In this document: one piece after another, positions 38,443-45,632 of the stretch
How the letters are laid out: each line of letters starts with the position of its first letter
How positions within the stretch are numbered: the first letter of the stretch is position 1
Assembly: GCA_964591605.1 (NCBI GenBank)
Contig: CAZQEN010000009.1
Location: 1-45,632 of the forward strand
Direction: 5' to 3'
From: CAYLLT01 sp964591605
Lineage (GTDB): Bacteria; Planctomycetota; Phycisphaerae; UBA1845; PWPN01
Length of the DNA: 45,632 nt
Program-made: the position numbers and the translations under genes
Notes under the pieces: model-generated
What the model was told of the DNA's origin: nothing
Database searches by the model: none
The model's input: the letters and a program-made list of their open reading frames with translations, nothing else

Positions 38443-40104
38443 ATGGGCGGGTGGAACCGGCGGCCGAGCATCCCAGGCGTGCTCGTGAACATCGTGGTGT
38501 TCTCCGGCTGCTGCATCCCGGCTGCGTCCGGGCAGGCCATCCCGCTTCCCCCTGGCACGCGCGGCTGGGAGTGTATCCCCGGCGTGATCCGGGCGACCGG
38601 CCGCGACAGTTTTCGTCTGGAGGTCGACACGAACGGGCCGGTGCAGAGCGTGGTTCTCACGCTCTGGCCGGGGCTGCTCGGCCCCGCAAGTGGGCTTGTC
38701 CCCTTGCACGACGACGGCATCGCCCCCGACACGGCGGCCGGAGACTTCGTCTTCACCGCGGGCCCGTTTCGCTACGATGTCACAAGATCCTTTCGGTCAG
38801 AATACAGTGCCGATCCAGCGAGTGCCGCCGGTGTGGATATGCTGGATCTGGGGACCGTGGAGATCACCGAGTTGGACGGTGGCAAGACCGGCTTTCTGGT
38901 TGAACCGGCCGTCGGGGCCTTGGCCGCGCACGTGCCGCTCCGACCTGCCGCTCAGCTCACCTCTACCGTGGCTTTCTCGAAGCACCTGATCAATGTTGCC
39001 GCCTCGACGCACGAAACGCAGAAGTTCCTGCGCTCCCTCGGCGGAGATCTGCGCAACCTGACCCTGCCGGTTTATCGGCAACTGCCCGATTCGATTCACT
39101 TTCTCATGCTGTTCTCCACGTACAAGATTGAACTCCTGCCGCGGACAGCGCCGGCGAATTTCGTCGCCGGGAACCACTCCACGGCTCGCATCGACTACAC
39201 GGGGACCGGCCGGGCGCCTGTCGACAACTCCGGTTTCTACGGCAGCAATCACGTACTGCTGAGCATCAACGCCATGGATGCGTATGGCCGGGGCGTGTAC
39301 GCCGCCAATGCGCTGCATGAGCTGGAGCATCAATGGGGCCTGGAGACGGGTGCCTCGCCGGGGCTCACGGACGACACCTCGCACTACAACCCGCGCTCGA
39401 GCGTGGGGAGCCTCCTCGGCGGCCAGCGGTGGGACCGCGACGGCGGCGGCCAGTGGATCATGAACTGCGATGAGGGCCGGCTCTATGGGGGCCATCGCGC
39501 GTCGCCTCTGGACCTGTACCTGATGGGCCTGTTGGACGCTTCGAGTGTGCCAGGCATGTACGTCTACAGCTCGTCCAGCCCGCCGCCCTTCTTCCGCTGC
39601 GGCCAGATCATCGACGATATCGTGGAGACGGTGACGATCGGGCAGATCCAGACCGTGTACGGCGTCCGATCGCCCGGCCCGCCCGACGCTTTACGCCATT
39701 TCACGCTCGGCTTCATCGCGGAGAGCAACGGGCGGCTCCTGAACTTGACCGAGATGACCTTCTACGACATCTTCGCCGAGCACTTCACGTCGGCAGTGCC
39801 CAAGGCCGATCCCGACCCGTACGTCGGCTTCAATTGGCCGTCGATCTCGCGGTTCTTCGGGAGCGATGTGACGTGGAGCTCGGCCGTCCGCCAGCGGATG
39901 GACTTGGACCGGGACGGCGATGTGGATGACGGCGATGTGGCGATCTTCCGGAGTTGCCCGGGTCGAGCCGCAGTGCCCGTCACGCCAGAATGCGCGGCGG
40001 GCGACCTCGACGGCGACGGCGATGCGGACCTGTCGGATTTCGGCATCCTTCAACGCTGCTTCAGCGGCAGCGGACAGCCCCCCGAGCCGACCTGCGGCCT
40101 TTGA
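38443..40104 (+). CDS. Secreted zinc metalloprotease-like protein with dockerin-like end
   Basis: Predicted exported protein of 553 aa. The ATG at 38443 follows GGGAG, and the N-terminus has a hydrophobic signal (IPGVLVNIVVFSGCCIPAAS). Residues about 30-130 resemble a small beta-sandwich (VQSVVLTLWPGLLG; DDGIAPDTAAGDFVFTAG). A metalloprotease signature HExxH is present at residues 292-296 (NALHELEHQWGLETG), followed by a third candidate ligand region (DDTSHYNPRSSVGSLLGG) and PLDLYLMGLLD. The family is not one I can name; the HELEH helix and the following His are consistent with zinc. The last 75 residues hold two EF-hand modules (DLDRDGDVDDGDVAIFRSC; DLDGDGDADLSDFGILQRC), each with a Cys pair. 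Confidence 0.82.
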   Translation: MGGWNRRPSIPGVLVNIVVFSGCCIPAASGQAIPLPPGTRGWECIPGVIRATGRDSFRLEVDTNGPVQSVVLTLWPGLLGPASGLVPLHDDGIAPDTAAGDFVFTAGPFRYDVTRSFRSEYSADPASAAGVDMLDLGTVEITELDGGKTGFLVEPAVGALAAHVPLRPAAQLTSTVAFSKHLINVAASTHETQKFLRSLGGDLRNLTLPVYRQLPDSIHFLMLFSTYKIELLPRTAPANFVAGNHSTARIDYTGTGRAPVDNSGFYGSNHVLLSINAMDAYGRGVYAANALHELEHQWGLETGASPGLTDDTSHYNPRSSVGSLLGGQRWDRDGGGQWIMNCDEGRLYGGHRASPLDLYLMGLLDASSVPGMYVYSSSSPPPFFRCGQIIDDIVETVTIGQIQTVYGVRSPGPPDALRHFTLGFIAESNGRLLNLTEMTFYDIFAEHFTSAVPKADPDPYVGFNWPSISRFFGSDVTWSSAVRQRMDLDRDGDVDDGDVAIFRSCPGRAAVPVTPECAAGDLDGDGDADLSDFGILQRCFSGSGQPPEPTCGL

Positions 40105-40256
40105 GTGAGCGGGGCGTTTCCATCTGTCGCGGAGACACCGGCAGGCCACGCCGGCACGCCAACCTTGCCTGGCCAATCAGCTCGGTTAGAGTCTGCGATT
40201 GTCCGCTGGCCGAAGTACAGCAGCGGCCTCGAATCGATTCTTCCTGGGGCGACACC

Positions 40257-43184
40257 ATGAGTCTTCCGCTCTTCTGGTTCACAGCGATTCAGATAGCCAT
40301 CGCCGCACCGGAGCCTGCGTGGCTGACCGTTCCCGGTGAAGCCTGCCCGCTCATCCGCAAGGAGTTCAAGCTGAGCGCGGCGCCGCAGAAGGCGGTGGTG
40401 CGGATCGTGGGGCTCGGCCACTTCGTGCTGCGCGTCAACGGGAAGCGCGCGGGCGATGCGGTGATCCATCAGCCCTGGTCGCAGTACGACAAGACGATCT
40501 ACGCCGAAGAGATCGACGTGAAGCCGCTGCTGCGGGCCGGCGACAACGCGATCGGCGTGATGCTCGGCAACTCGTTCTGGGTGAACCCGCCGGCGCCGAA
40601 GGAGCGGTACCACAAGGGCGGGCCCGAGACGAATTTCGGCCCGCGGTTCCTGCTGTATCTGGATCTGTCGGTCGAATCGGCCGACGGCCAGCGCACGCAA
40701 ATCGTGTCGGACGACACGTGGACGACGACAGCCGGCCCGGTCACGTTCAGCCACATCTACGGCGGCGAAGACTACGACGCACGGCTCTGGCCCACCGGCT
40801 GGGACGCCCCTGGTTTCGATGATTCGTCGTGGAAGCGGGCAAACCGCGCCGCGCCGCCCGCGGCGAAGATTGAAACGCAGTTCTGGCCCCCGCTCCGCGC
40901 GAAGGAGGTCTTTCCCGCCCGCGACGTGACCCGCGCCGGTCCCGGCGTGTTCCATGTCTTCTTTGGCCAGAACGCCGCGGCCATCCTGCGCTTCGCCGTC
41001 GAGGGGAAGCCGGGTCAGAGTCTCACCATCCAGCCGTCCGAGTACCGCACCGAGAAGGGCGAATTCATGAAGCAGCGGTGGGGGGCGCCGGTGCTCTTCC
41101 GCTACACCTGCCGCGGCGGAGGGCCGGAAACGCACCAGTGGCTCTTCCACTACAACGGTTTTCAGGCGATCGAACTCACCGGCGCCGCGCCGGCCGGACA
41201 GCCCAACCCTGACGGTCTGCCCGTCCTGCAGCGCCTTGAACTCGTTCATGTCCGCGCCGACCTGCCGCAGGCGGGCGAGTTCCAGACCTCATCGCCGCTC
41301 TACAACGACACGCACCGACTGATCGACTGGGCGATGCGCTCCAACATGTCGTACGTCATGACCGACTGCCCGCACCGGGAGAAGCTCGGCTGGCTGGAAT
41401 GCGCCTATCTGCTCGCCCCGACCTTTACGTACCGCTACGACTGCCGCGACTGGTTCGCGAAGATCTGCCGCGACATCCGCGACGCGCAGGAGCCCTCCGG
41501 GCGCATCCTGACCGTCGCCCCGTCGTACCCCGGCACGCGCTTCCCCGACGCATTTCACTGGACCGTCGAGTGGGGGGCCGCCGGCACGCTCCTGCCCTGG
41601 CATCACTATGTCTGGTACGGCGATCCGCAGATCCTGCGCGACAACTACGACTGCATGCGGCGTTTCGTCGATTACGTCGCCTCGGCCTCGAAAGACGGCA
41701 TCGCACCCGCCGGCCTGGGCGACTGGTACGACTACGGCCACGGCCAGCCGCCCGGCCCGAGCCGCTTCACGCCGGTCGATCTCTCAGCCACGGCCGTCCA
41801 GGTGATGTGCATCGATGCGGTGATCAACGCGGCGAGGGTGCTCGAGCGAAGCGACGACGTGCAGCGCTATGAGAAACTCCGCAGCGACACGGCCGCCGCG
41901 TTCCGGCGCAAGTTCTATGACGCCGGCCAGCGCACGTTCACAAATACCGGCTCACCGCAGTGCGCCCACACGATCGCCCTCGCCGCCGGCCTCGTGCCCG
42001 AAGCCGACCGTCAGGCCGTGCTCGATGCCGTGATTGCCGACCTCGAAAAACGCGGCTGGCAGCAGACGCCCGGCGACGTGGGCCACGTCTTCTTCATCCG
42101 CGCGCTGGCCGAGGCCGGCCGATCCGACATCCTGCACCGCGTGTATTCACGCGACGGCGTGGGCAGCTACGGCGGGATTCTCAAGAAGGGCCTGACCGCG
42201 ATGCCCGAGACGTGGGACGCGATGAACGACGGCTATCAGTCGCACAACCACTGCATGCTCGGCCACGTCATGGAGTGGTACTACGGATACGTCCTGGGCA
42301 TCCGGCAGCAGGGGGGCAGCATCGGGTGGAAGCGCGTCCTCATCGCCCCGGCGCCCGGCCCGCTGGCCAGCGCACAAGGCTTTTTCGACAGCCCCGCCGG
42401 CCGCATCACCTCGAAGTGGACTGTCGCCGACGGCAGGTTCCGCTTGGAGGCCGACGTGCCCGAAGGCGTCCACGCCCGCCTCATCGCGCCTGACGGCACG
42501 CAGCGGGACGTGACCGCCGGCCGGCACACGCTCGAATGCCGTTACGTCCCCTCCGGCGCCGCCTCAAAGCCCGCCGCGGCCGCGCCGCGCAACTTCGACC
42601 GCTGGGAGAAGGAAATCTCCGCCTACGAGCGCGCGGATCGCGATAATCCGCCAGCCAGGGGCGGTGTCCTCTTCATCGGTTCATCGACGATCCGCGGCTG
42701 GAAGACGCTCCAGCAGGATTTCCCGAACCATCGCGTGCTCAACCGCGGCTTCGGCGGGTCGCAGATCGTCGATGCCACGCACTTCGCCGAGCGGATCATC
42801 TTCCCGTACGAGCCCAGGATGATCTTCCTGCGCTCGGGCGGCAACGACATCCACGCCGGCAAGACGGCCGAGGAGGTTTTCGCCGACTTCAAGGCATTCG
42901 TCGCCAGGGTCCGCGAAAAACTGCCCGACTCGAAGATCGCCTTCATCGCCCTGAGCCCTGCCCCCGCACGCTGGGCGGAGCGCGAGGCGAACCGGAAGCT
43001 CAACGAGCTGGTCAAAGCCTACGTGCGCGGCCGCCCGAACCTGATCTACGTCGACGCCTACGACATCAGCCTCACGCCCGACGGCCAGGCCCGCCCCGAG
43101 CTCTTCGTCAAGGACCGCCTCCACTTCAACGCCGAAGGCTACAAACTCCTCGCCGCCCGCGTCCGCCCGTTCCTGCCGAAGTAG
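40257..43184 (+). CDS. GH78-type alpha-L-rhamnosidase fused to an SGNH/GDSL esterase
   Basis: Predicted exported enzyme of 975 aa (start ATG 40257; signal MSLPLFWFTAIQIAIA). Residues about 20-330 form the N-terminal beta-sandwiches of GH78 (FVLRVNGKRAGDAVIHQPW; FDDSSWKRAN). Residues about 340-690 are the (alpha/alpha)6 barrel, with DCPHREKLGW carrying the expected general-acid Glu region, and ETWDAMNDGYQSHNHCMLGH matching the family's late conserved region. Residues about 798-975 are an SGNH hydrolase: block I IGSSTI with Ser810, GFGGSQ, SGGNDI, and DRLHFNAEGY with the Asp and His. It would release terminal rhamnose and remove acetyl or similar esters from the same glycan, as in rhamnogalacturonan. 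Related SGNH proteins are rhamnogalacturonan acetylesterases. Confidence 0.88.
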   Translation: MSLPLFWFTAIQIAIAAPEPAWLTVPGEACPLIRKEFKLSAAPQKAVVRIVGLGHFVLRVNGKRAGDAVIHQPWSQYDKTIYAEEIDVKPLLRAGDNAIGVMLGNSFWVNPPAPKERYHKGGPETNFGPRFLLYLDLSVESADGQRTQIVSDDTWTTTAGPVTFSHIYGGEDYDARLWPTGWDAPGFDDSSWKRANRAAPPAAKIETQFWPPLRAKEVFPARDVTRAGPGVFHVFFGQNAAAILRFAVEGKPGQSLTIQPSEYRTEKGEFMKQRWGAPVLFRYTCRGGGPETHQWLFHYNGFQAIELTGAAPAGQPNPDGLPVLQRLELVHVRADLPQAGEFQTSSPLYNDTHRLIDWAMRSNMSYVMTDCPHREKLGWLECAYLLAPTFTYRYDCRDWFAKICRDIRDAQEPSGRILTVAPSYPGTRFPDAFHWTVEWGAAGTLLPWHHYVWYGDPQILRDNYDCMRRFVDYVASASKDGIAPAGLGDWYDYGHGQPPGPSRFTPVDLSATAVQVMCIDAVINAARVLERSDDVQRYEKLRSDTAAAFRRKFYDAGQRTFTNTGSPQCAHTIALAAGLVPEADRQAVLDAVIADLEKRGWQQTPGDVGHVFFIRALAEAGRSDILHRVYSRDGVGSYGGILKKGLTAMPETWDAMNDGYQSHNHCMLGHVMEWYYGYVLGIRQQGGSIGWKRVLIAPAPGPLASAQGFFDSPAGRITSKWTVADGRFRLEADVPEGVHARLIAPDGTQRDVTAGRHTLECRYVPSGAASKPAAAAPRNFDRWEKEISAYERADRDNPPARGGVLFIGSSTIRGWKTLQQDFPNHRVLNRGFGGSQIVDATHFAERIIFPYEPRMIFLRSGGNDIHAGKTAEEVFADFKAFVARVREKLPDSKIAFIALSPAPARWAEREANRKLNELVKAYVRGRPNLIYVDAYDISLTPDGQARPELFVKDRLHFNAEGYKLLAARVRPFLPK

Positions 43185-43198
43185 CGGATGCGCTGACA

Positions 43199-43240
43199 AT
43201 AGAGCCCGAAGCGCAAGCGAGGGGTTCGTCACGACGATTC
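43199..43240 (+). repeat. REP-like terminal unit left of the RAYT gene
   Basis: This unit begins ATAGAGCCCGAAGCGCAAGC and runs through GAGGGGTTCG to GATTC. The same unit in inverted orientation lies at 44039-44079 on the other side of the transposase gene; the first 30 bases are identical and only a few of the remaining 12 differ. GCCCGAAGCGCAAGCGAGGG is, as I recall, a common planctomycete intergenic motif. Confidence 0.8.
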
Positions 43241-43309
43241 TCGGAAGCTCTGAGTGCACCCGCGCCCACCGGCTCGCACACCTCATTTCAGTGTGAGCGC
43301 AGCGAACCG

Positions 43310-43378
43310 ATAGCGCCCGAAGCGCAAGTCGAAGATCCCCCGCGGCGAGCGAGGGGCCCTTGCGATCTTCATGCGATC
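43310..43378 (+). repeat. Third, partial REP-like unit just upstream of the RAYT gene
   Basis: ATAGCGCCCGAAGCGCAAG repeats the start of the left unit in the same orientation. It then has GAAGATC near 43332 and GATCTTC near 43365, arms of a stem enclosing CCCCGCGGCGAGCGAGGGG. The unit ends about 20 bp before the transposase start, where a RAYT promoter or target site could lie. Confidence 0.65.
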
Positions 43379-43396
43379 CCGATTACCCTCTCGCTG

Positions 43397-43882
43397 ATGG
43401 CTGAACCCTTGGCCTGCTTCCTGACATGGACCTGCTACGGGACCTGGCTCCATGGCGATGAGCGCGGGTCCGTAGACCGTCGCCGCAATCAAGTGGGAAG
43501 CCCCACGCACGATCGGAATCGCGCGTGGTTGGATTGGAGCTGCAACCGGATGAAGCACAAAGCTGTCCTCCTGTCGCCTCAAGCCCGAACCGTGGTGGAG
43601 AAAACGATTGAAGCGCACTGCGAGCACAGAAAATGGACGCTGCACAGCCGGAACGTGCGATCGAATCACGTGCATGTGATCGTCTCATCCGATCGAACCC
43701 CGGCACGAACGATGGATGAGCTCAAAGCGTGGTGCACGCGGAGATTGCGGGAGTCACGGCTGATGACGGCGGACGCTGAAGTCTGGACGGAAGGCGGGTC
43801 GAAGCGATTGCTTTGGGATGAACGATCGCTTCGGGAGGCGATCGAGTATGTCGCCGACGGGCAGGGGCCGGATCTCACCTGA
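43397..43882 (+). mobile_element. REP-associated tyrosine transposase (RAYT, Y1_Tnp)
   Basis: Single-strand-specific transposase-like protein of 161 aa, of the IS200/IS605-related REP-associated family. It starts with the typical FLTWTCYGTWLHGDERGSVD. The HUH metal-binding motif is H91-V-H93 within RSNHVHVIVSSD, and the candidate catalytic tyrosine is Tyr151 in AIEYVADGQG. Such proteins cut and join single-stranded REP hairpins at GTAG-like tetranucleotides and are domesticated in single copy. Here inverted REP-like units flank the gene at 43199-43240 and 44039-44079, with a third at 43310. The reading frame looks intact. Together they form a candidate REPtron. Confidence 0.9.
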
Positions 43883-44038
43883 TTGACCGTGACGCTCAGC
43901 GGCGCAGGGCCATTGATTACGGTCGATAGTCATCGTGACGAGCCGCGCGCTTGCGATTCGGATTTCACTTGTTCGCTTCGCTCACCTTGCGGCGAAGGGC
44001 CGGTGTCGGTGGGCGCGGGGGCCGTGTGCGTGTTCGTG

Positions 44039-44079
44039 GAATCGCGTGGCGAACCCCTCGCTTGCGCTTCGGGCTCTAT
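44039..44079 (-). repeat. REP-like terminal unit right of the RAYT gene (inverted)
   Basis: Read on the minus strand this is ATAGAGCCCGAAGCGCAAGC followed by GAGGGGTTCGCCACGCGATTC, the mirror copy of the left unit. The interval between the two copies (about 800 bp) holds the transposase gene and little else. A further inverted match lies outside: CTCATTTCAGTGTG near 43282-43295 against ACACATTGAAATGAG near 44142-44155. Confidence 0.8.
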
Positions 44080-44164
44080 TAGTAGACGCCTGCGCTGGTG
44101 ACCTCGTACCATATCCTCCTGCCGCCGGCGGTTCGGCAAAATACACATTGAAATGAGGACCCCA

Positions 44165-45475
44165 ATGAACCCGATTCAACCTCCCCGACAATCGCGTCGC
44201 GATTTCATCCGTCATATTGGCATCGGCAGCGCCGCGCTCGCCGGCGCTCCCATGCTGACCCGCGCCCAGAGCACACGGCCGTCATCCAGGCAGGTGCGCA
44301 TCGGCGTCGTGGGCGGGGGCTTCGGGGCGGCGTTTCAGTGGCACCTGCACCCCGACTCCAAAGTCACGGCCGTGTGCGACCTGCGCGAGGAGCGAGTCAA
44401 AAAGCTCAAGCGCGTCTACAAGTGCGACACCGGCTACCGGGACTATCATGAGTTCCTCAAGCACCCGCAGCTTGACGCCGTCGCCCTGTTCACGCCCGCC
44501 CCGTTCCACGTGAAGATGGCCGTCGAGGCGATGAAGGCGGGCAAGCACGTCATCAGCGCCGTGCCGGCGGGCATGTCGGTCGCCGAGCTCGAGGAGCTGC
44601 TGGCCGTCGTCAAACAGACCGGCCTCAAGTACATGATGGCCGAGACGAGCCGCTATCGGCCGGAGGTGCTCACCTGCATCGACTGGGCCCGCGAAGGCCG
44701 CTTCGGCGAGATCTTCTACTCCGAATCCGAGTACCACCACACCGGCCTGGGCCCGTACGCCTACGGATCGAGCTTCGACTGCCAGTCGTGCGATTTCATC
44801 AAATCCATCGACCAGGTCGACAAGAGCAGGACGGCCGGGGAGCGGGAACTCGTCCCCACGTGGTCGTACGCCTACCCGCCCATGCTTTACCCCACCCACT
44901 GCACGGGCATCATCATCCCCGTTACCGGCGAGCGTCTCACCGAGGTCACCGCCCACGGCTGGGGCAACGATCATGAGATGCTCAAGAAGAATTACTACGA
45001 TAACAACCCGTTCATCCATACGGTGGGGCTGTTCAAGATGTCCAAAGGCCACTGCTGCCGCATCTCGATCGGCTGGAACATCGCGGCCGGCGGCACCGAG
45101 CGCGGGATGTTCTACGGCGACAAGCTGTCCTACATCATGGCCCGTCCGGAAGGCTCGCCCAACACGGTCGTCGAGCAGAAGATCCCCGCGGGCAGCCCAT
45201 TCGGCCCCTTCGGCGGTGAGGCCGAGAGCCGCGCGTTCGAGCAACCCGGCCACCAGGACCGCCTCCCAGAGCCCCTGCGCATCCAGACCGGCCACGGCAA
45301 CTCGCACGGCTTCATCACGCACGAATTCATCAGCGCGATCCTCGAAGACCGCCACCCCGAGGTGAACGTCTGGGAAGCCATCGCCTACACGATGCCCGGC
45401 GTCATTGCCCACCAGTCCGCCCTCGCCGGCGGCGCCTGCCTGAAAATCCCCGACCTCGGCACCGCCCCGGCGTGA
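44165..45475 (+). CDS. Tat-exported Gfo/Idh/MocA-like protein lacking the EKP lysine
   Basis: Exported Rossmann-fold protein of 436 aa. The ATG at 44165 is preferred to one at 44153 because GAGG precedes it. A twin-arginine signal is present (SRRDFIRHIGIGSAALAG). The Rossmann start is VRIGVVGGGFGAAFQWHL. The dinucleotide-loop motif, normally EKP, reads ISAVPAGMSVAELEELLA, so the conserved lysine is missing. Some secreted planctomycete homologues and GH109-like glycosidases share such a VPA form, in which NAD is retained and used in a redox-assisted elimination mechanism; that is the suggested alternative to a simple dehydrogenase. A His-containing segment (PMLYPTHCTGIIIPVTGERL) fits the substrate side. 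It follows the RAYT unit directly, and its leader contains the right-hand repeats. Confidence 0.85.
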   Translation: MNPIQPPRQSRRDFIRHIGIGSAALAGAPMLTRAQSTRPSSRQVRIGVVGGGFGAAFQWHLHPDSKVTAVCDLREERVKKLKRVYKCDTGYRDYHEFLKHPQLDAVALFTPAPFHVKMAVEAMKAGKHVISAVPAGMSVAELEELLAVVKQTGLKYMMAETSRYRPEVLTCIDWAREGRFGEIFYSESEYHHTGLGPYAYGSSFDCQSCDFIKSIDQVDKSRTAGERELVPTWSYAYPPMLYPTHCTGIIIPVTGERLTEVTAHGWGNDHEMLKKNYYDNNPFIHTVGLFKMSKGHCCRISIGWNIAAGGTERGMFYGDKLSYIMARPEGSPNTVVEQKIPAGSPFGPFGGEAESRAFEQPGHQDRLPEPLRIQTGHGNSHGFITHEFISAILEDRHPEVNVWEAIAYTMPGVIAHQSALAGGACLKIPDLGTAPA

Positions 45476-45507
45476 GCAGGCCCCCGGCGAGCAGGCCCCG
45501 GCCAAGT

Positions 45508-45584
45508 AGGTCCCGCCTGCCGGGCGGGACCTGGAAGGGCCGCAGTCACACGGCTGTCAAGGTCCCGTCCGGCAGACGGGACCT
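45508..45584. repeat. BIME-like pair of perfect hairpins with compensatory change
   Basis: Unit 1 (45508-45532) has arms AGGTCCCGCC and GGCGGGACCT around TGCCG. Unit 2 (45560-45584) has AGGTCCCGTC and GACGGGACCT around CGGCA, that is, the same unit inverted. The two differ by C to T and G to A at paired positions, so both stems stay perfect. They are separated by 27 nt containing a smaller GCCG/CGGC stem. Located after the last gene and near the scaffold end. Confidence 0.85.
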
Positions 45585-45632
45585 ACTGATTGGCGTCATC
45601 TGTTCAAACTGTTGCTCGGCAACCCTTGCCTT

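Noticed and set aside
167..40104. Cellulosome
   Set aside because: Dockerin-like ends are present but no cohesin or scaffoldin appears, and the Cys-paired modules differ from classical dockerins.
43397..43882. Complete IS200/IS605 insertion sequence
   Set aside because: The protein has RAYT features and the ends are REP-like inverted units rather than the subterminal hairpins of IS200; there is no TnpB.

Overview
The window is a high-GC scaffold with one 100-N assembly gap, most likely from a Planctomycetota genome (Phycisphaerae-like), probably metagenome-derived. Lineage is inferred from gene content: three secreted proteins ending in duplicated dockerin-like EF-hand modules, a PEP-CTERM protein, Tat-exported Gfo/Idh/MocA proteins, large secreted glycoside hydrolases, a permease fused to a DtxR-type domain, and many short palindromic intergenic repeats. 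No tRNA, rRNA or CRISPR array was seen.

Layout. 167-4326: secreted/surface proteins (dockerin-like, HYR-like, PEP-CTERM). 4327-9810: a large exported glycoside hydrolase divergent from a LacI regulator, with two candidate operators between them. 10017-14375: a gapped dockerin-like protein, a xylose-isomerase-type enzyme and a Tat-exported Gfo/Idh/MocA protein, separated by palindromic repeats. 14376-15654: about 1.3 kb without a gene, holding a spaced degenerate repeat array. 15655-16863: AI-2E family exporter. 16835-23154: a manganese homeostasis locus (Nramp-Usp fusion; ABC permease-DtxR fusion, ATPase and binding lipoprotein; divergent MntR with a palindromic operator). 23224-30088: a tiny lysine-rich peptide, two GT-B type proteins, rhomboid-TPR, DUF1844 and an unknown protein. 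30181-35632: SurE, an AmiE-like/NamZ fusion and GpmI. 35869-38017: a URO-D/methyltransferase-like gene and a Gfo/Idh oxidoreductase. 38443-45475: a dockerin-like metalloprotease, a GH78-SGNH fusion, a REP-associated (RAYT) transposase and another Tat Gfo/Idh protein.

How it works together. The enzymes suggest a heterotroph degrading deacetylated or rhamnose-rich polysaccharides and recovering murein sugars; the Mn genes form one coherent regulon. The most unusual aspect is the repeat landscape. At least seven families of short palindromes occur here. Two pairs differ by compensatory substitutions that keep the hairpin, a RAYT transposase lies between inverted copies of one family, and repeats of this type appear to have entered the coding sequence of three genes in frame.
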